Origin: Holophagaceae bacterium
Lineage (GTDB): Bacteria; Acidobacteriota; Holophagae; Holophagales; Holophagaceae
Assembly (NCBI GenBank): GCA_025353305.1
Contig: JANXQX010000221.1
Location: 1-37,882 of the forward strand
Direction: 5' to 3'
Length of the DNA stretch: 37,882 nt
Each line of letters opens with the position of its first letter. Positions within the stretch are counted from its first letter, which is position 1. Shown piece after piece: positions 37,745 to 37,882 of this stretch. The notes below the pieces were generated by a model, which ran no database searches, was not told the origin of the DNA, and worked only from the letters and a program-made list of their open reading frames with translations. The position numbers and the translations under genes were made by a program.

Positions 37745-37882
37745 TCAGAATTCGTTGGAGACCTGGCTATTGGCGCCGGCGGCTCCGCTGGAGTCCCGGA
37801 CTTCCAGGGCCAGCTTCATGTCCGCGTACTTGGTGTTCTGGAATTCAGCCAGCTTGTCGGTGAGTTTCACGAGCTTCCACGT
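37745..37882 (-). CDS. 3' end of an unknown gene upstream of the secretin
   Basis: The last 45 codons of a minus-strand gene run off the right edge. The visible part is charged and helical (LTDKLAEFQNTKYADMKLALEV), then Gly/Ala/Ser-rich, ending VSNEF. It lies 73 bp upstream of the secretin start, where a PilN, PilO or GspL/M-type pilus assembly gene would be expected. The fragment is too short to assign. Confidence 0.7.
   Translation of the reverse strand, partial: TWKLVKLTDKLAEFQNTKYADMKLALEVRDSSGAAGANSQVSNEF

Overview
The window is a stretch of GC-rich bacterial chromosome, densely coded on both strands. The gene mix suggests an Acidobacteriota-like Gram-negative (diderm) organism, perhaps near Holophagae/Geothrix. 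The markers are an Oar-type TonB receptor with a carboxypeptidase-regulatory-like N-terminus, a two-subunit ferredoxin-linked 2-oxoacid oxidoreductase, an MglA-type GTPase, a secretin with a cohesin-like tail, LolA and TolQ. The taxonomic guess is inference from protein style; no 16S rRNA gene is present. Bases 12-45 are an Illumina TruSeq adapter, so the left end is a contig end with uncleaned sequencing artefact.

Layout. 1-110: adapter and a heptanucleotide tandem repeat. 145-7613: elbB, a convergent hybrid histidine kinase with a HEAT-like hypothetical gene, then a rightward run of DUF2520 protein, TetR regulator, M61 PDZ-peptidase and GT2 glycosyltransferase. 7614-7965: a convergent gap with a near-consensus promoter and terminator, a candidate small RNA. 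7966-11233 (minus): TPR protein, a long perfect hairpin, D-2-hydroxyacid dehydrogenase and ruvA. 11240-12450: a poorer, lower-GC accessory patch with a lipoprotein gene, two hairpins, and an 18-bp copy of the 3' end of tRNA-Ala(CGC), an att-like signature. 12506-18000: secreted hypothetical, korB/korA, lexA and a leuB-type dehydrogenase. 18124-20725: exported Bcp-type peroxiredoxin, an extended MglA-like GTPase and LolA. 20725-20850: a nested palindromic element built of heptamer arms and two hairpins.

20847-24878 (minus): an apparent operon ugd - AtuA-C-like - tatA - tatC - LeuA-family condensing enzyme. 24946-29567 (plus): five genes chained by 4-bp overlaps (TolQ, polysaccharide deacetylase, YaaA, DUF309 protein, NadB). 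29601-29738: a decayed fragment of an L-serine dehydratase gene. 29727-34443 (minus): rpsO, terminator, Nudix hydrolase, Sua5/YciO-family protein, a structured leader and a large TonB receptor. 34574-34659: tRNA-Leu(CAG). 34754-37882 (minus): pseudopilin, a secretin with C-terminal cohesin-like domain, and the 3' end of a further gene, part of a type II secretion/type IV pilus-like locus.

Themes are envelope biogenesis and export (Tat, TolQ, LolA, secretin/pseudopilin, TonB receptor, Ugd, deacetylase), anaerobic-style carbon metabolism (KorAB, LeuA/LeuB-type enzymes), and DNA-damage/oxidative response (LexA, RuvA, YaaA, Bcp). Several genes lack a Shine-Dalgarno but have a TANNNT hexamer exactly 6 nt before the ATG, suggesting leaderless transcription. 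I did not find a convincing complete new defence or mobile system. The most unusual items are the palindromic heptamer element, the tRNA-Ala 3'-end duplication, the long hairpin at 9540-9592, and the fused or orphan domains noted below.
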